Assembly (NCBI RefSeq): GCF_013359755.1
Contig: NZ_JABMCJ010000085.1
Coordinates: 305,756 to 369,755, forward strand
Length of the DNA: 64,000 bases
Source of the DNA: Tardiphaga robiniae
GTDB taxonomy: Bacteria > Pseudomonadota > Alphaproteobacteria > Rhizobiales > Xanthobacteraceae
Direction: 5' to 3'
A program made the position numbers and the translations under genes. Every line of letters begins with the position of its first letter. Position 1 is the stretch's first letter. The notes beneath the pieces were generated by a model. It saw only the letters and a program-made list of their open reading frames with translations, was not told where the DNA came from and did not search any database. Shown here in pieces: positions 29,736 through 38,345 of this stretch.

Positions 29736-30584
29736 TCAGGTCTCGTCGGCCACGCCGTTGCGCAGCACGCCGAGCCGGTCGATCTCGACCTCGACGATAT
29801 CGCCCGGCTTCAGCCAAAGTGGAGGCGTACGCTTGGCGCCCACGCCGCCCGGCGTGCCGGTGGCGATCACGTCGCCCGGCTCAAGGCGGGTAAAGGACGA
29901 GCAGTATTCGATCTGACGCGGGATATCGAAGATCATCTGATCGATGGTGGCGTCCTGCACGACCTGGCCATTGACGCGGGTCTGCAGTCGCAACGGCGCA
30001 ACATCGCCGAGTTCGTCCGGCGTCATCATCCAGGGACCGAAGCCGCCAGTCTCCGGAAAATTCTTGCCGGGCGTGAACTGATGGGTGTGACGCTGGAAAT
30101 CGCGCACGCTGCCTTCGTTGTAGCAGGCATAGCCGGCGATATGGCTCCATGCATCGGCTTGCGTGATGTGTCGTCCCGGCTTGCCGATGATGATCGCGAG
30201 TTCGCCTTCGAAGTCGAGGTGGGTCGAGACCTTCGGCCGGATGATATTGGTGAGATGACCAGTCTGGCTGTTGGCAAAGCGGCCGAACACCGTGGGATTG
30301 TCGACTTCGGCGCGTCCGGTTTCCTTGCGGTGCATTTCATAGTTCAGGCCGATGCAGAGAATCTTGTCCGGATTTGGAATGACCGGCAACCAGGTGATCT
30401 CGGCGGTCGGGACGCGCTTGGCGTTGCCGGCTGCATCACGCACCACGGACAGCGCGTCGGCTGCAATGACGGATTTGAGATCGGGATAGCGCGCTCCAAG
30501 AACCGCGCCGATGTCGAGCGCCTCGTCGCCCTCGATCACACCCCAGGTCTTGCTGATGCCGATCTGAAAACTTGCCAATTTCAT
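29736..30584 (-). CDS. Fumarylacetoacetate hydrolase-family protein
   Basis: 282 residues. The FAH fold is clear: ILCIGLNYEMHRKETG, the metal site DFEGELAIIIGK (Glu and Glu), then NEGSVRDFQRHTHQFTPGKNF and VIATGTPGGVG. The family splits C-C bonds of acylpyruvates or decarboxylates and isomerises meta-cleavage products. It follows a hydroxylase and an extradiol dioxygenase gene, so action on a ring-cleavage product is inferred. The start at 30584 has GAGGAC upstream; the open frame runs on to 30818 but overlaps the neighbour. Confidence 0.9.
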   Translation of the reverse strand: MKLASFQIGISKTWGVIEGDEALDIGAVLGARYPDLKSVIAADALSVVRDAAGNAKRVPTAEITWLPVIPNPDKILCIGLNYEMHRKETGRAEVDNPTVFGRFANSQTGHLTNIIRPKVSTHLDFEGELAIIIGKPGRHITQADAWSHIAGYACYNEGSVRDFQRHTHQFTPGKNFPETGGFGPWMMTPDELGDVAPLRLQTRVNGQVVQDATIDQMIFDIPRQIEYCSSFTRLEPGDVIATGTPGGVGAKRTPPLWLKPGDIVEVEIDRLGVLRNGVADET

Positions 30585-30657
30585 CGTAATGTCCTCGTTC
30601 TGGAAGCTCTGTGTCCGTGGGGAATGCTGGTGTGGTGACGCTGTGCGGCCGGCGTGA

Positions 30658-32226
30658 TCATCGGAGCCGCTCCGCAAGATCGGTGAGCAGCGCGTCGAGT
30701 GCGCTGGTCTCGCTGGCGACGCCGAAGACGTAGTGGTCGGGCCGGACGATTGCGGCGCGACAGTCGTGACGGTCGAACCAGGCAGCGAGAACGCCATCTT
30801 CTTCAGTAAGTACGTCATCGGCGGAGGGGCCGATGCGAATTGGCCTGATGTCCAGCTGAGTCATGATCGCTTGCAGGTCGGGGCTGAGCTCCAGTTCACT
30901 GCGTGTATCGAGGACGAGCCGCCATCCGGTGCCGGCGACGCTATCGAGACGGCGCCGTCCTTCTGCAGTCCTGATCCAGGGCTGTGGGAACAGCGTGCCA
31001 TGAGCAGCATGAAGCGGGAACGCCAATAAACCAGTCTGCAATGGCGGCACGATTTCCTGACGGGTGATGGTGCGGGGGTGGCCGCCACCCTCCGCAAGAA
31101 TGCGCTCGTCGCGTGCTGCTGCGGCGTCGGGATCGCGTTCGCAGATCACATGACCGATGGCTTTGATGCGGGAAGTAAGCTGGCGCACATGCTCGCCGCG
31201 CTCCTCGCCGTAGCTGTCGAGCAATTTTGCATTGGATTGTCCGCGGAGTACGCGGTCGAGCTTCCAGACGAGGTTGCCGACATCGCGGATGCCCTGGCAC
31301 ATGCCCTGGCCGATGAACGGCGGCTGCTGATGCGCGGCATCGCCCGCAAGGAAGATGCGGCCGCGTCGCCATTCCTGCGCGACGAGCGCATGAAACCGGT
31401 AGCTCGCAGCACGCCACAGCCTGGCATCATCGGGCGTAATCCAGCGCGCGAGCAGCCGCCAGACCTGCGCGGCTGTTTCCATCTCGCGCGGATCTTCGCC
31501 GGGCAGCAGCATGATTTCGAAGCGACGATGATTGCCGGGGCCGATGATGAAGGTCGTGGGCCGCGACGGATCGCAGAATTGCGCCGCGGTCTGCGGCAGC
31601 TTGCTGAGGGAGGCGTCGCTGACCTGGAGATCGACGACAAGCCAGGGCTCATCGAAGACGAGATCCTCGAATGCGATGCCAAGCTGTTGCCGAGTGCCGC
31701 TCGATGCGCCGTCGCAAGCGATGACGTAGTCGGCGGTGACGGCGCGCGTTGTGCCGCGGTCGTTCCGCAAATGCAGTGTCACACGATCGGTCGATTGTTC
31801 GAAGCCGAGCAGTTCGGTGCCCAGCTCGACCTCGACGCTGTCATAGGCCGCGGCATGTTCGCGCAAGGCAGCTTCGACCGGTGGCTGCGTGAACACCATG
31901 CTGGGCGTGTAACCGAGCGGATAGGGCTCCGCAACCATGTCGATGCGGCGGATCAGCTGCCCTTTGGCGCCGAAATGCTGGGAGGCGGGGAACGGAGCAA
32001 CGTAAGGCAGCACGCGCTCGGCAGCGCCGAGATTGTCGAGCAGGCGCAGGATCTCATGATCGATCGCGATCGCACGCGGCTTGTCATAGACCTCTAGCTG
32101 ACGGTCGATCGCCAGCGTGCGGATGCCCCGGTCGCCAAGAAGACTGGCCGCGATGGCGCCTGACGGACCATGACCGACCACGACGACCTGAAAATCATTC
32201 CGTGTCTGCTCGGATGAAACCGTCAC
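30658..32226 (-). CDS. FAD-dependent aromatic hydroxylase (MhpA/PheA-like)
   Basis: 522 residues. FAD dinucleotide motif VVVVGHGPSGAIAASLL at the N-terminus, a mid DG motif (VIACDGASSGTR), and the second FAD motif FLAGDAAHQQPPFIGQGMCQGIRD. This is the class A flavin hydroxylase family that uses NAD(P)H and O2 to hydroxylate phenolic rings; length and C-terminal thioredoxin-like part agree with MhpA-like members. The GTG start at 32226 overlaps the stop of the dioxygenase gene, so the two are translationally coupled and probably act in sequence. Confidence 0.9.
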   Translation of the reverse strand: MTVSSEQTRNDFQVVVVGHGPSGAIAASLLGDRGIRTLAIDRQLEVYDKPRAIAIDHEILRLLDNLGAAERVLPYVAPFPASQHFGAKGQLIRRIDMVAEPYPLGYTPSMVFTQPPVEAALREHAAAYDSVEVELGTELLGFEQSTDRVTLHLRNDRGTTRAVTADYVIACDGASSGTRQQLGIAFEDLVFDEPWLVVDLQVSDASLSKLPQTAAQFCDPSRPTTFIIGPGNHRRFEIMLLPGEDPREMETAAQVWRLLARWITPDDARLWRAASYRFHALVAQEWRRGRIFLAGDAAHQQPPFIGQGMCQGIRDVGNLVWKLDRVLRGQSNAKLLDSYGEERGEHVRQLTSRIKAIGHVICERDPDAAAARDERILAEGGGHPRTITRQEIVPPLQTGLLAFPLHAAHGTLFPQPWIRTAEGRRRLDSVAGTGWRLVLDTRSELELSPDLQAIMTQLDIRPIRIGPSADDVLTEEDGVLAAWFDRHDCRAAIVRPDHYVFGVASETSALDALLTDLAERLR

Positions 32227-33128
32227 GCGGCACTCCCGTCGGCGTAGCCAATGGCGGTCTGTGCCGCCTTGACGTGATCGGCCTTGGGCGGGGCGATGCC
32301 CCAGTGATCGGTGCGGCCGGGTGGCCAGACCCATTCCGACGGCCCGCGTACCACATAGCTGTCATCGACCTGCAGAACTTCGGCGGTGTATTCGATGACG
32401 ATCCCGACCGGATCGATGAAATAGGCAAACACATTGTCGCCGGGGCCGTGACGGCCGACACCCCAGGCAATGGGAAATCCGGCATCGATCATGCGACCCG
32501 AGCCCCGCATCACCGCTTCGAGATCCGGCATCAGGAAGGCGACATGATTGAGCCCGTTCACGGCAGCGTCGGCAATGACGATGGCATGGTGATCGCTGTT
32601 GCAGCGGACGAAAGCCATGATCTTCGAGCGGTCGGTCAGGCGAAAGCCGAGCGCCTGTTCGTAGAACGCGGCGAGATTGTCGACGCCGGTACTGTTGATG
32701 TTGACATGCGCGAGGCGTGTCGGCCGGTTGGCCGATGATGGTGCTTCGGCATGTTGCAGGTCGCCATGAACGAAGCGAAGCACGCCGCCACCGGGCGCGC
32801 GGATGGTCATCAGTGTGCCCCCATCTGGTGCCGGATTCGGAGCTGGGCCTGAGAGCAGCGTGGCCCCGTGTTTCACGGATGCTGCGGCGATCGTTTCGAA
32901 TTCCGCATCCGAATGCAGCCGGAACGTGATGGCCCTCAGCGCGGGGCGATCGCCCTGCTGCAAGGCGACGACATGGTGATCGGTGCCGCTGGCCCGCAAG
33001 TAAGTGACGCCTTCGTGGCGCGTCACGAGGTCGAGTCCCCACACAGATGTGTAGAACTGCTCGGATCGCTGCGGGTCGGGCGTGTCGAGATCGACACTGC
33101 GCAGGGCTGTGATCGGGAAATGGGTCAT
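32223..33128 (-). CDS. Extradiol ring-cleavage dioxygenase (VOC family)
   Basis: 301 residues in two VOC modules. Iron ligands of type I extradiol dioxygenases are present in the C-terminal module: His141 (LAHVNI), His195 (LNHVAF) and Glu246 (VIEYTAE). Such enzymes open catechol-type rings next to the hydroxyls using Fe(II) and O2. Stops and starts overlap with the genes on both sides (ATGA with the amidohydrolase, GTGA with the hydroxylase), showing a tight operon. Confidence 0.9.
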   Translation of the reverse strand: MTHFPITALRSVDLDTPDPQRSEQFYTSVWGLDLVTRHEGVTYLRASGTDHHVVALQQGDRPALRAITFRLHSDAEFETIAAASVKHGATLLSGPAPNPAPDGGTLMTIRAPGGGVLRFVHGDLQHAEAPSSANRPTRLAHVNINSTGVDNLAAFYEQALGFRLTDRSKIMAFVRCNSDHHAIVIADAAVNGLNHVAFLMPDLEAVMRGSGRMIDAGFPIAWGVGRHGPGDNVFAYFIDPVGIVIEYTAEVLQVDDSYVVRGPSEWVWPPGRTDHWGIAPPKADHVKAAQTAIGYADGSAA

Positions 33129-34156
33129 TGCGAAGCCTGCTCGTCAAGGCCGAGGAAACGTCTTGCATTGGCATGAAGGACGAGATTGCGCGTCGCCTCG
33201 TTGCCGATCGCTGATGCGGCGCGCGTTGCCGGCGTGCGATCGTGAAATGCGAACGGGTAGTCTGTGCCGAGCATGATCTGCGTCGCGCCGAACTTGGCGA
33301 TCAGATGCAGCAGCGTCGGGTCGTCATAGACCAGCGCGTCGTAATAGAGCCGGCGTGCCTGCAAGATCGGCGATTCCTGGATGCTCTCCTGCAGCACAGG
33401 AAACACCTGATATCCCTCCTGAAGCCGCGGCAGCAGCGACGCGAGCGTGCCGCCGCCGTGGCTGAACGCCATGCGCAGGCGCGGGTGACGCAGCAAGAGG
33501 TTCGAGGTGATGACGGATGCCGCGGCAAGGCCGACATCGGTCGGATAGGCCAGTACCTGCTGCAACTGCGCGGGGCCGACGAGGCGATCCATGCCGCAAG
33601 GCCGCAGAGCATGGACGAACACCGCCATGTCGAGCTTCTCGACCTCGGCGAAGAATCCGTCGAAGTCGGGAGACCCGATCGGCTTGCCGTTGATGTTGCT
33701 GCCGATCTCGATGCCCGCAAAGCCGAGTTCGTGCTTCAGCCGATGCAGCTCGGCAATGGCGCGGTCGATGTCCTGCAGCGGTACCGCGCCGAGGGCGACG
33801 AGGCGGCCACCGGAATGCATGACCATCTCGGCCATCTGGTCGTTGATGTAGCGGAGGAGATCATTCGCCGCTGCGGGCTCCATCCAATAGGACAGTAGCT
33901 CCGGCATCGGCGAAATGGCCTGCACGCCGAGTCCCATCTCCGCCATATCCGCGACGCGCTTGGCGACATCCCAGCAGCGATCCGACACCGTGCGATAGAC
34001 GCGGCCGGCCATCATCACATGCTTGTGGCAGGGTTTGGCATCCGCCATCGACGGCCAGTCGGCCGGCACTGCTGCGCCCATATAGGACGGGAAGGAGGCG
34101 GGTACGACATGCGCGTGGATATCGATCCCGCAGCTGCATGGGGAGATGGCGCTCAT
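33125..34156 (-). CDS. ACMSD-type amidohydrolase (probable decarboxylase or hydratase)
   Basis: 343 residues. Metal-site motifs of the amidohydrolase_2 family: DIHAH at the N-terminus, VHAL, FSHGGG and GTDYPF (final Asp). Relatives remove carboxyl groups from aromatic acids or ring-cleavage products (ACMSD, gamma-resorcylate decarboxylase, LigW). It is the first gene of the minus-strand aromatic operon, divergent from a GntR regulator. Which step it performs is not clear. No strong ribosome site is seen at the ATG. Confidence 0.88.
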   Translation of the reverse strand: MSAISPCSCGIDIHAHVVPASFPSYMGAAVPADWPSMADAKPCHKHVMMAGRVYRTVSDRCWDVAKRVADMAEMGLGVQAISPMPELLSYWMEPAAANDLLRYINDQMAEMVMHSGGRLVALGAVPLQDIDRAIAELHRLKHELGFAGIEIGSNINGKPIGSPDFDGFFAEVEKLDMAVFVHALRPCGMDRLVGPAQLQQVLAYPTDVGLAAASVITSNLLLRHPRLRMAFSHGGGTLASLLPRLQEGYQVFPVLQESIQESPILQARRLYYDALVYDDPTLLHLIAKFGATQIMLGTDYPFAFHDRTPATRAASAIGNEATRNLVLHANARRFLGLDEQASQ

Positions 34157-34286
34157 GGCTGTGACCGGGCCATGCGCGGCTGGACGGCTGCAAAAACTGC
34201 CGATGCCTCAGGCGCTTGCGGAGCCTTGCCAAACATTGTCGCGCCTCCCGGCCAGTCATCTCTCATGACCTTGGGGAACGAATATC

Positions 34287-34354
34287 TATAGAAATAGGCC
34301 CGCACAACAAAAATTTATAGATTTTTATGAAATCAGAAAAAGTGTATAGAAATC
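34287..34354. promoter_or_regulatory. Three TATAGA repeats spaced by 29 bp, candidate GntR operator
   Basis: TATAGAAAT at 34287, TATAGATTT at 34316 and TATAGAAAT at 34345 stand exactly 29 bp apart in an AT-rich region between the divergent aromatic operon and the GntR gene. The regular phase suggests cooperative binding by the neighbouring regulator; this is inference. Confidence 0.45.
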
Positions 34355-34369
34355 GAAGCCGACAGGCAG

Positions 34370-35119
34370 ATGATTCCGGGATTGAAGCACGTGGACACAA
34401 CATCACTGGAATTGGCTTCGCCGCCGCCGTCCTCGACCCAGGCCAGCACGGTCTATGACCGGCTGCGAGAGGATCTACTGTCCGGGCGGCTCGAGCCGAG
34501 CCGGAAACTCCAGATGCGTTTTCTGACCGAACTGTATCAGACCGGTCAGACGCCGCTCCGTGAGGCGCTCAACCGGCTGACCGCCGATGGTCTGGTCGAG
34601 TGCCGCGAGCAGCGCGGATTCTATGTTGCGGATATCAGTCGCAGCGAACTGGCCGAACTGACCAAGACCCGGTGCTGGGTCGAGAGTCTGGCGCTGCGGG
34701 AATCCATGGCGGCCTCGACGCCGCAATGGGAGGAGCAGCTTCTGCTCGCGCAACATCGCCTCGGGCGAACCCCGCGCTCGCTCAATGCCGAACACTTCGA
34801 AGACAATCCGGAATGGGAGCGGCTGCACCGCGTCTATCACCGCACCTTGATCGGGAATTGCGGTTCGCAGTCCCTGATCGCGTTCTGCGGACAACTCGCC
34901 GACCAGCTCTACCGCTATCGGCGTCTGTCGATCCGCAAGGCCTTCCCGTCACGCCATGTGACGGACGAGCATCAGGCGATCATGACTGCAGTTTTGAGCG
35001 GCGATGCGGACCACGCCGTGGATCTGCTCACCGCGCATTACAGGCAGACCGCTGAAGTCATTCTCCAGGACAAGCAGATCTTCTCAGAACTGCACGAGGG
35101 CGAAGACGCCGCATCGTAG
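34370..35119 (+). CDS. GntR-family regulator, FCD (FadR-type) ligand domain
   Basis: 249 residues. The N-terminal winged helix (VYDRLREDLLSGRLEPSRKL, then TPLREALNRLTADGLVECREQRGFYV) and a helical FCD domain (LTKTRCWVESLALRES, with HRVYHRTLIGNCGS). FCD regulators bind small acids and usually control the adjoining catabolic operon, here the divergent ring-degradation genes. An in-frame GTG at 34391 is an alternative start. Confidence 0.9.
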   Translation: MIPGLKHVDTTSLELASPPPSSTQASTVYDRLREDLLSGRLEPSRKLQMRFLTELYQTGQTPLREALNRLTADGLVECREQRGFYVADISRSELAELTKTRCWVESLALRESMAASTPQWEEQLLLAQHRLGRTPRSLNAEHFEDNPEWERLHRVYHRTLIGNCGSQSLIAFCGQLADQLYRYRRLSIRKAFPSRHVTDEHQAIMTAVLSGDADHAVDLLTAHYRQTAEVILQDKQIFSELHEGEDAAS

Positions 35120-35226
35120 AGGGCACGGACGCAGGCCGAGCAAGCGCCTCTGCGGGCATGAAAAAGGCCTCGCGACGCATGCAAGGCCTTGGAAACATGT
35201 CTGCAAGATTTGGTAGGCAGAAAATT

Positions 35227-35303
35227 TGGTAGCGAGGAGTGGACTCGAACCACCGACCCCAGGATTATGATTCCCGTGCTCTAACCAACTGAGCTACCCC
35301 GCC
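35227..35303 (-). tRNA. tRNA-Met (anticodon CAT, elongator type)
   Basis: A full cloverleaf with encoded CCA: acceptor GGCGGGG / CCTCGCT, D stem GCTC/GAGC, anticodon arm CGGGA-ATCATAA-TCCTG, T arm GGTGG-TTCGAGT-CCACT. The first pair is G-U and the anticodon stem lacks the three G-C pairs of initiators. A lysidine-type tRNA-Ile(CAT) cannot be fully excluded. Confidence 0.92.
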
Positions 35304-35483
35304 ACGGCATCCGGAGGGGACAAATTGTCCCCCGGCGAATGCGCGGCATATAAGAAGTCGAGGGACTCGATGTCAAGCAAAGTAGCGCCTGAAATCGGTG
35401 CCTGAATAGATGTTCCCGCAACCCGGTCGCCGATTTGGAGATCGGGCAGCTATCGCCGCCCGATCAGGCACTTATGGCCACGT

Positions 35484-35963
35484 CTAGCCGCCGTCGAAGG
35501 CCTTTTTCAGGGCGGCCATGTCGAGTTTGACCATGCCCATCATGGCCGTCATGGCACGCTTGGCGCCCTCGCCATTCTCGCTGGCAAGCATTTCAGTAAA
35601 GCCGTTCGGCACGATCTGCCAGGGCACGCCCCAGCGGTCGTTGATCCAGCCGCAGGCATTTGCCTTGCCGCCATTTGTCAAAATGGCGTCCCACACACGA
35701 TCGACTTCGGCCTGGTCTTCGCAATGGATGGTGAAGGACACGGCCGTGCTGAATGTGGCGGGGCTGCCGCCATTGAGGCCAATGAAGCTTTGGCCGGCCA
35801 GCGTGAAGCCGACCACCAGCACGTTGCCTGCTTTGCCGCCGGGATAATCGATCGGGGCGCGCTGCACGCGATCGATGGAGGAATTGGGCACCAGCGAGCA
35901 GTAGAATCTGGCGGCTTCCTCGGCCTCGGTCTCGTACCAGATGCAGGGTGAGATCTTTGACAT
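35484..35963 (-). CDS. PhnB/VOC-like small protein
   Basis: 159 residues, beginning ISPCIWYETEAEEAARFYCSL, with WINDRWGVPWQIVPN near the C-terminus: a PhnB-type VOC fold (often labelled 3-demethylubiquinone methyltransferase-like). These proteins lack a proven common activity. The ATG at 35963 is the conserved start; the open frame to 36029 adds nothing recognisable. It lies 20 bp after a second VOC gene on the same strand, so the two are likely cotranscribed. Confidence 0.82.
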   Translation of the reverse strand: MSKISPCIWYETEAEEAARFYCSLVPNSSIDRVQRAPIDYPGGKAGNVLVVGFTLAGQSFIGLNGGSPATFSTAVSFTIHCEDQAEVDRVWDAILTNGGKANACGWINDRWGVPWQIVPNGFTEMLASENGEGAKRAMTAMMGMVKLDMAALKKAFDGG

Positions 35964-35983
35964 CGCTGCTATCCCTCTCTCGA

Positions 35984-36406
35984 TCAGGCCTGAGCCATCG
36001 CAGATTGCGCGGCGGCCATGTCCATCCACATCACTTCCCAGATGTGACCGTCGGGATCCTCGTAGCTGCGGCCATACATGAAGCCGAAATCCTGCGTGGG
36101 TGTTGGATCGGCGCTGCCGCCCGCACCCACGGCCTTCTTCACGAGACCATCGACTTCGTCGCGGCTGTCGGCGGAGACGCAGATCAGAACTTCGCTCGAC
36201 GTCTTCGCGTCGACGATCTTCTTCGAGGTGAACTGACGATACTTGTCATGGGTCAGCAGCATCGCGTGGATGGTGTCGGAGAACACCATGCAGGCGGCGG
36301 TGTCGTCGGAGAATTGCGGGTTTTTGGTCGCGCCGACCGCTTCATAGAAGGCGACCGCGCGGGGCAGGTCGGTGACGGGCAGGTTGACGAAGATCATTTT
36401 GCTCAT
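35984..36406 (-). CDS. VOC/glyoxalase-fold protein
   Basis: 140 residues, MIFVNLPVTDLPRAVAFYEAVG at the N-terminus and YEDPDGHIWEVMWMD at the C-terminus, the repeated beta-alpha-beta signature of the vicinal oxygen chelate fold. Relatives are common in Bradyrhizobium and have no assigned reaction; lactoylglutathione lyase activity is not implied. It precedes a PhnB-like gene in a two-gene unit. Confidence 0.85.
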   Translation of the reverse strand: MSKMIFVNLPVTDLPRAVAFYEAVGATKNPQFSDDTAACMVFSDTIHAMLLTHDKYRQFTSKKIVDAKTSSEVLICVSADSRDEVDGLVKKAVGAGGSADPTPTQDFGFMYGRSYEDPDGHIWEVMWMDMAAAQSAMAQA

Positions 36407-36777
36407 CGGATGGCTCCTGTGGGTATACGCTCTGGGTGTTCTCTTTGGTGACTGTCTCGCTTAGGACGCGTGGGCCTGCCGCGATCCGACATCACCGGCA
36501 AAATTTTCTCAGTTATTTTTACAGGCGGAATTTCTTGTCCGCCGCGATCAATATGTCAGCCGGGCGATCTCCGCGTGCAGACGGAATGTCGCATGGCTCA
36601 TCCTGATTGCGAATTGCGGCGGCGGTGAAATCATCGTTGATTGCCAAAGACGCAAGACGCGTTCGCAGCCGGGTTCGAAACATGTCCTTTTCCTGGGTTT
36701 GTTCCGGGCTAGACTGAACGACAATAAAAATACAGCCGGTCCGGGCATCACCCCCGGAATCGCAGAGGGAGAAACAC
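36407..36777. other. Intergenic region upstream of tctC
   Basis: It should hold promoters for the VOC pair (minus) and the tct operon (plus). One small minus-strand frame (36519-36683, 54 residues starting MFRTRLRTRLASLA) has AGGA seven bases upstream of its ATG and could be real, but there is no family resemblance. Nothing else stands out. Confidence 0.4.
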
Positions 36778-37761
36778 ATGTTGCAACGCAATCGCCTTGC
36801 CTTGTCCGCTGCTGTCGCGCTTTCCGCGGCCGCCACCATGTTCGGTGGTGCAGTCCAGGCGCAGGACTATCCGACCAAGCCGATCACACTGATCGTGCCA
36901 TGGCCCGCCGGTGGCTCCACCGACATCTCGATGCGCGCGATCGCGGACGCGGCGTCGAAACATCTCGGCCAGCCGATCGCGGTCGACAACAAGGGCGGCG
37001 GTGGCGGCACGGTCGGTCCCGCGACCATGGCAGCCGCGGCCAAGCCGGATGGCTACACCATCTCGCAGATTCCCATCACCGTGTTCCGTCTGCCGCTGAT
37101 GCAGGAAGTCTCGTGGAATCCGGACAAGGATTTCTCCTACATCATCCATCTCACCGGCTACACCTTCGGCATTACGACGAATGCGGAGTCGCAGTTCAAG
37201 ACCTGGAAGGACGTGGTCGATTTCGCCAAGGCCAATCCGGGCAAGGTGACCTATGCGACGCCGGGCACCGGCACCTCGCTGCATGTGGGCATGGAGCAGA
37301 TCGCGGCGATGGCCGGCATCAAGCTCACGCAGGTGCCGTTCAAGGGCGGTGCTGAAACCAACGCTGCCGTGCTCGGCAATCACACCATGCTGCAGGCGGA
37401 TTCCACCGGCTGGCGGCCACTGGTCGATGCAGGCAAGCTGCGCCTCCTAATGGTGTGGACCGACAAGCGGTCGCCGAATTTCCCGGATGCGCCAACGCTG
37501 AAGGAGAGCGGCTATCCGATGGTCTATGACTCGCCGTTCGGCATCGCCGGCCCGAAGGGCATGGATCCGAAGATCGTCGCCAAGCTGCACGACGCCTTCA
37601 AGAAGGCCATCGAGGATCCCGCCGTCATCGCGACGCTGGCGAAATACGACATGGTGCCGAATTACAAGAACACCGAGGACTACAAGAAATTCGTTGTCGA
37701 GGTCACCAATTCCGAGCGCAAGGTGATCGAGGGAATCGGGTTGGGCAAGAAGCCGAATTGA
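36778..37761 (+). CDS. tctC: TctC/Bug-type solute-binding protein
   Basis: 327 residues. A signal peptide ends at VQAQ; the mature part begins DYPTKPITLIVPWPAGGSTD, the Bug family hallmark. It captures a carboxylate in the periplasm for the TctAB membrane complex encoded by the next two genes. GAGGGAGA precedes the ATG. The complete C-B-A order, followed by a LysR gene, indicates a self-contained uptake operon; the solute is unknown. Confidence 0.92.
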   Translation: MLQRNRLALSAAVALSAAATMFGGAVQAQDYPTKPITLIVPWPAGGSTDISMRAIADAASKHLGQPIAVDNKGGGGGTVGPATMAAAAKPDGYTISQIPITVFRLPLMQEVSWNPDKDFSYIIHLTGYTFGITTNAESQFKTWKDVVDFAKANPGKVTYATPGTGTSLHVGMEQIAAMAGIKLTQVPFKGGAETNAAVLGNHTMLQADSTGWRPLVDAGKLRLLMVWTDKRSPNFPDAPTLKESGYPMVYDSPFGIAGPKGMDPKIVAKLHDAFKKAIEDPAVIATLAKYDMVPNYKNTEDYKKFVVEVTNSERKVIEGIGLGKKPN

Positions 37762-37844
37762 TCGTCGAATAGCGACGTCAGGCGCATGCGATGGGGTCCA
37801 TCGCATGCGCCTTCATTTCATGTCGATGTCCCGGGACAGAAACG

Positions 37845-38330
37845 ATGACTGACCAAACCCGCCCGCCATTCCGGCTGAACAATTCAGAACTCTGGACCGG
37901 CGTGATCGGCATTGCGCTTGGCGTGTTCGTCATTCGCTCCGGCCTCAAGCTGAAGCTCGGCACCATCAACGATCCCGGCTCCGGCTTCATGCTGTTCTAT
38001 ATTGGCCTGCTGATGTGCGCTTTCGCGCTCACCATCGTTCTCGCTTCGGTAACCGAAGGGGGACCGACCTTTGGCTCGCGGTGGGAAGGTGCAAGCTGGG
38101 GCAAGCCGGGCGCGATCATCGTCATCCTCTCGGCCTATGCTTTCGCGCTCGAGCCACTGGGCTTCCTGATCTCGACCATCCCGCTGATGCTGGTGTTGTT
38201 GCGCGTCATCGATCCCGTGCGTTGGACGCTGGCGATCCCACTCGCGGTGCTGGCGCCTGTTGGTGTGTGGTGGGTGCTGAAACGCGGCCTGCTGATCCAG
38301 TTGCCTTCGGGCATGTTTGAAATCGGCTGA
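37845..38330 (+). CDS. tctB: TctB-family small membrane subunit
   Basis: 161 residues, four hydrophobic segments (WTGVIGIALGVFVIRSG, FMLFYIGLLMCAFALTIVLA and others), the size and layout of TctB, the poorly conserved small subunit of tripartite tricarboxylate transporters. The ATG at 37845 (MTDQTRPP) is preferred to an upstream one at 37791. It lies 83 bp after tctC and 15 bp before tctA. Confidence 0.9.
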   Translation: MTDQTRPPFRLNNSELWTGVIGIALGVFVIRSGLKLKLGTINDPGSGFMLFYIGLLMCAFALTIVLASVTEGGPTFGSRWEGASWGKPGAIIVILSAYAFALEPLGFLISTIPLMLVLLRVIDPVRWTLAIPLAVLAPVGVWWVLKRGLLIQLPSGMFEIG

Positions 38331-38345
38331 CGGGAAACACGGATC

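Noticed and set aside
35164..35190. AAGGCCT / AGGCCTT hairpin after the GntR gene
   Set aside because: The stem is short, the loop is 13 nt and no T-run follows on the plus strand, so it was not called a terminator.
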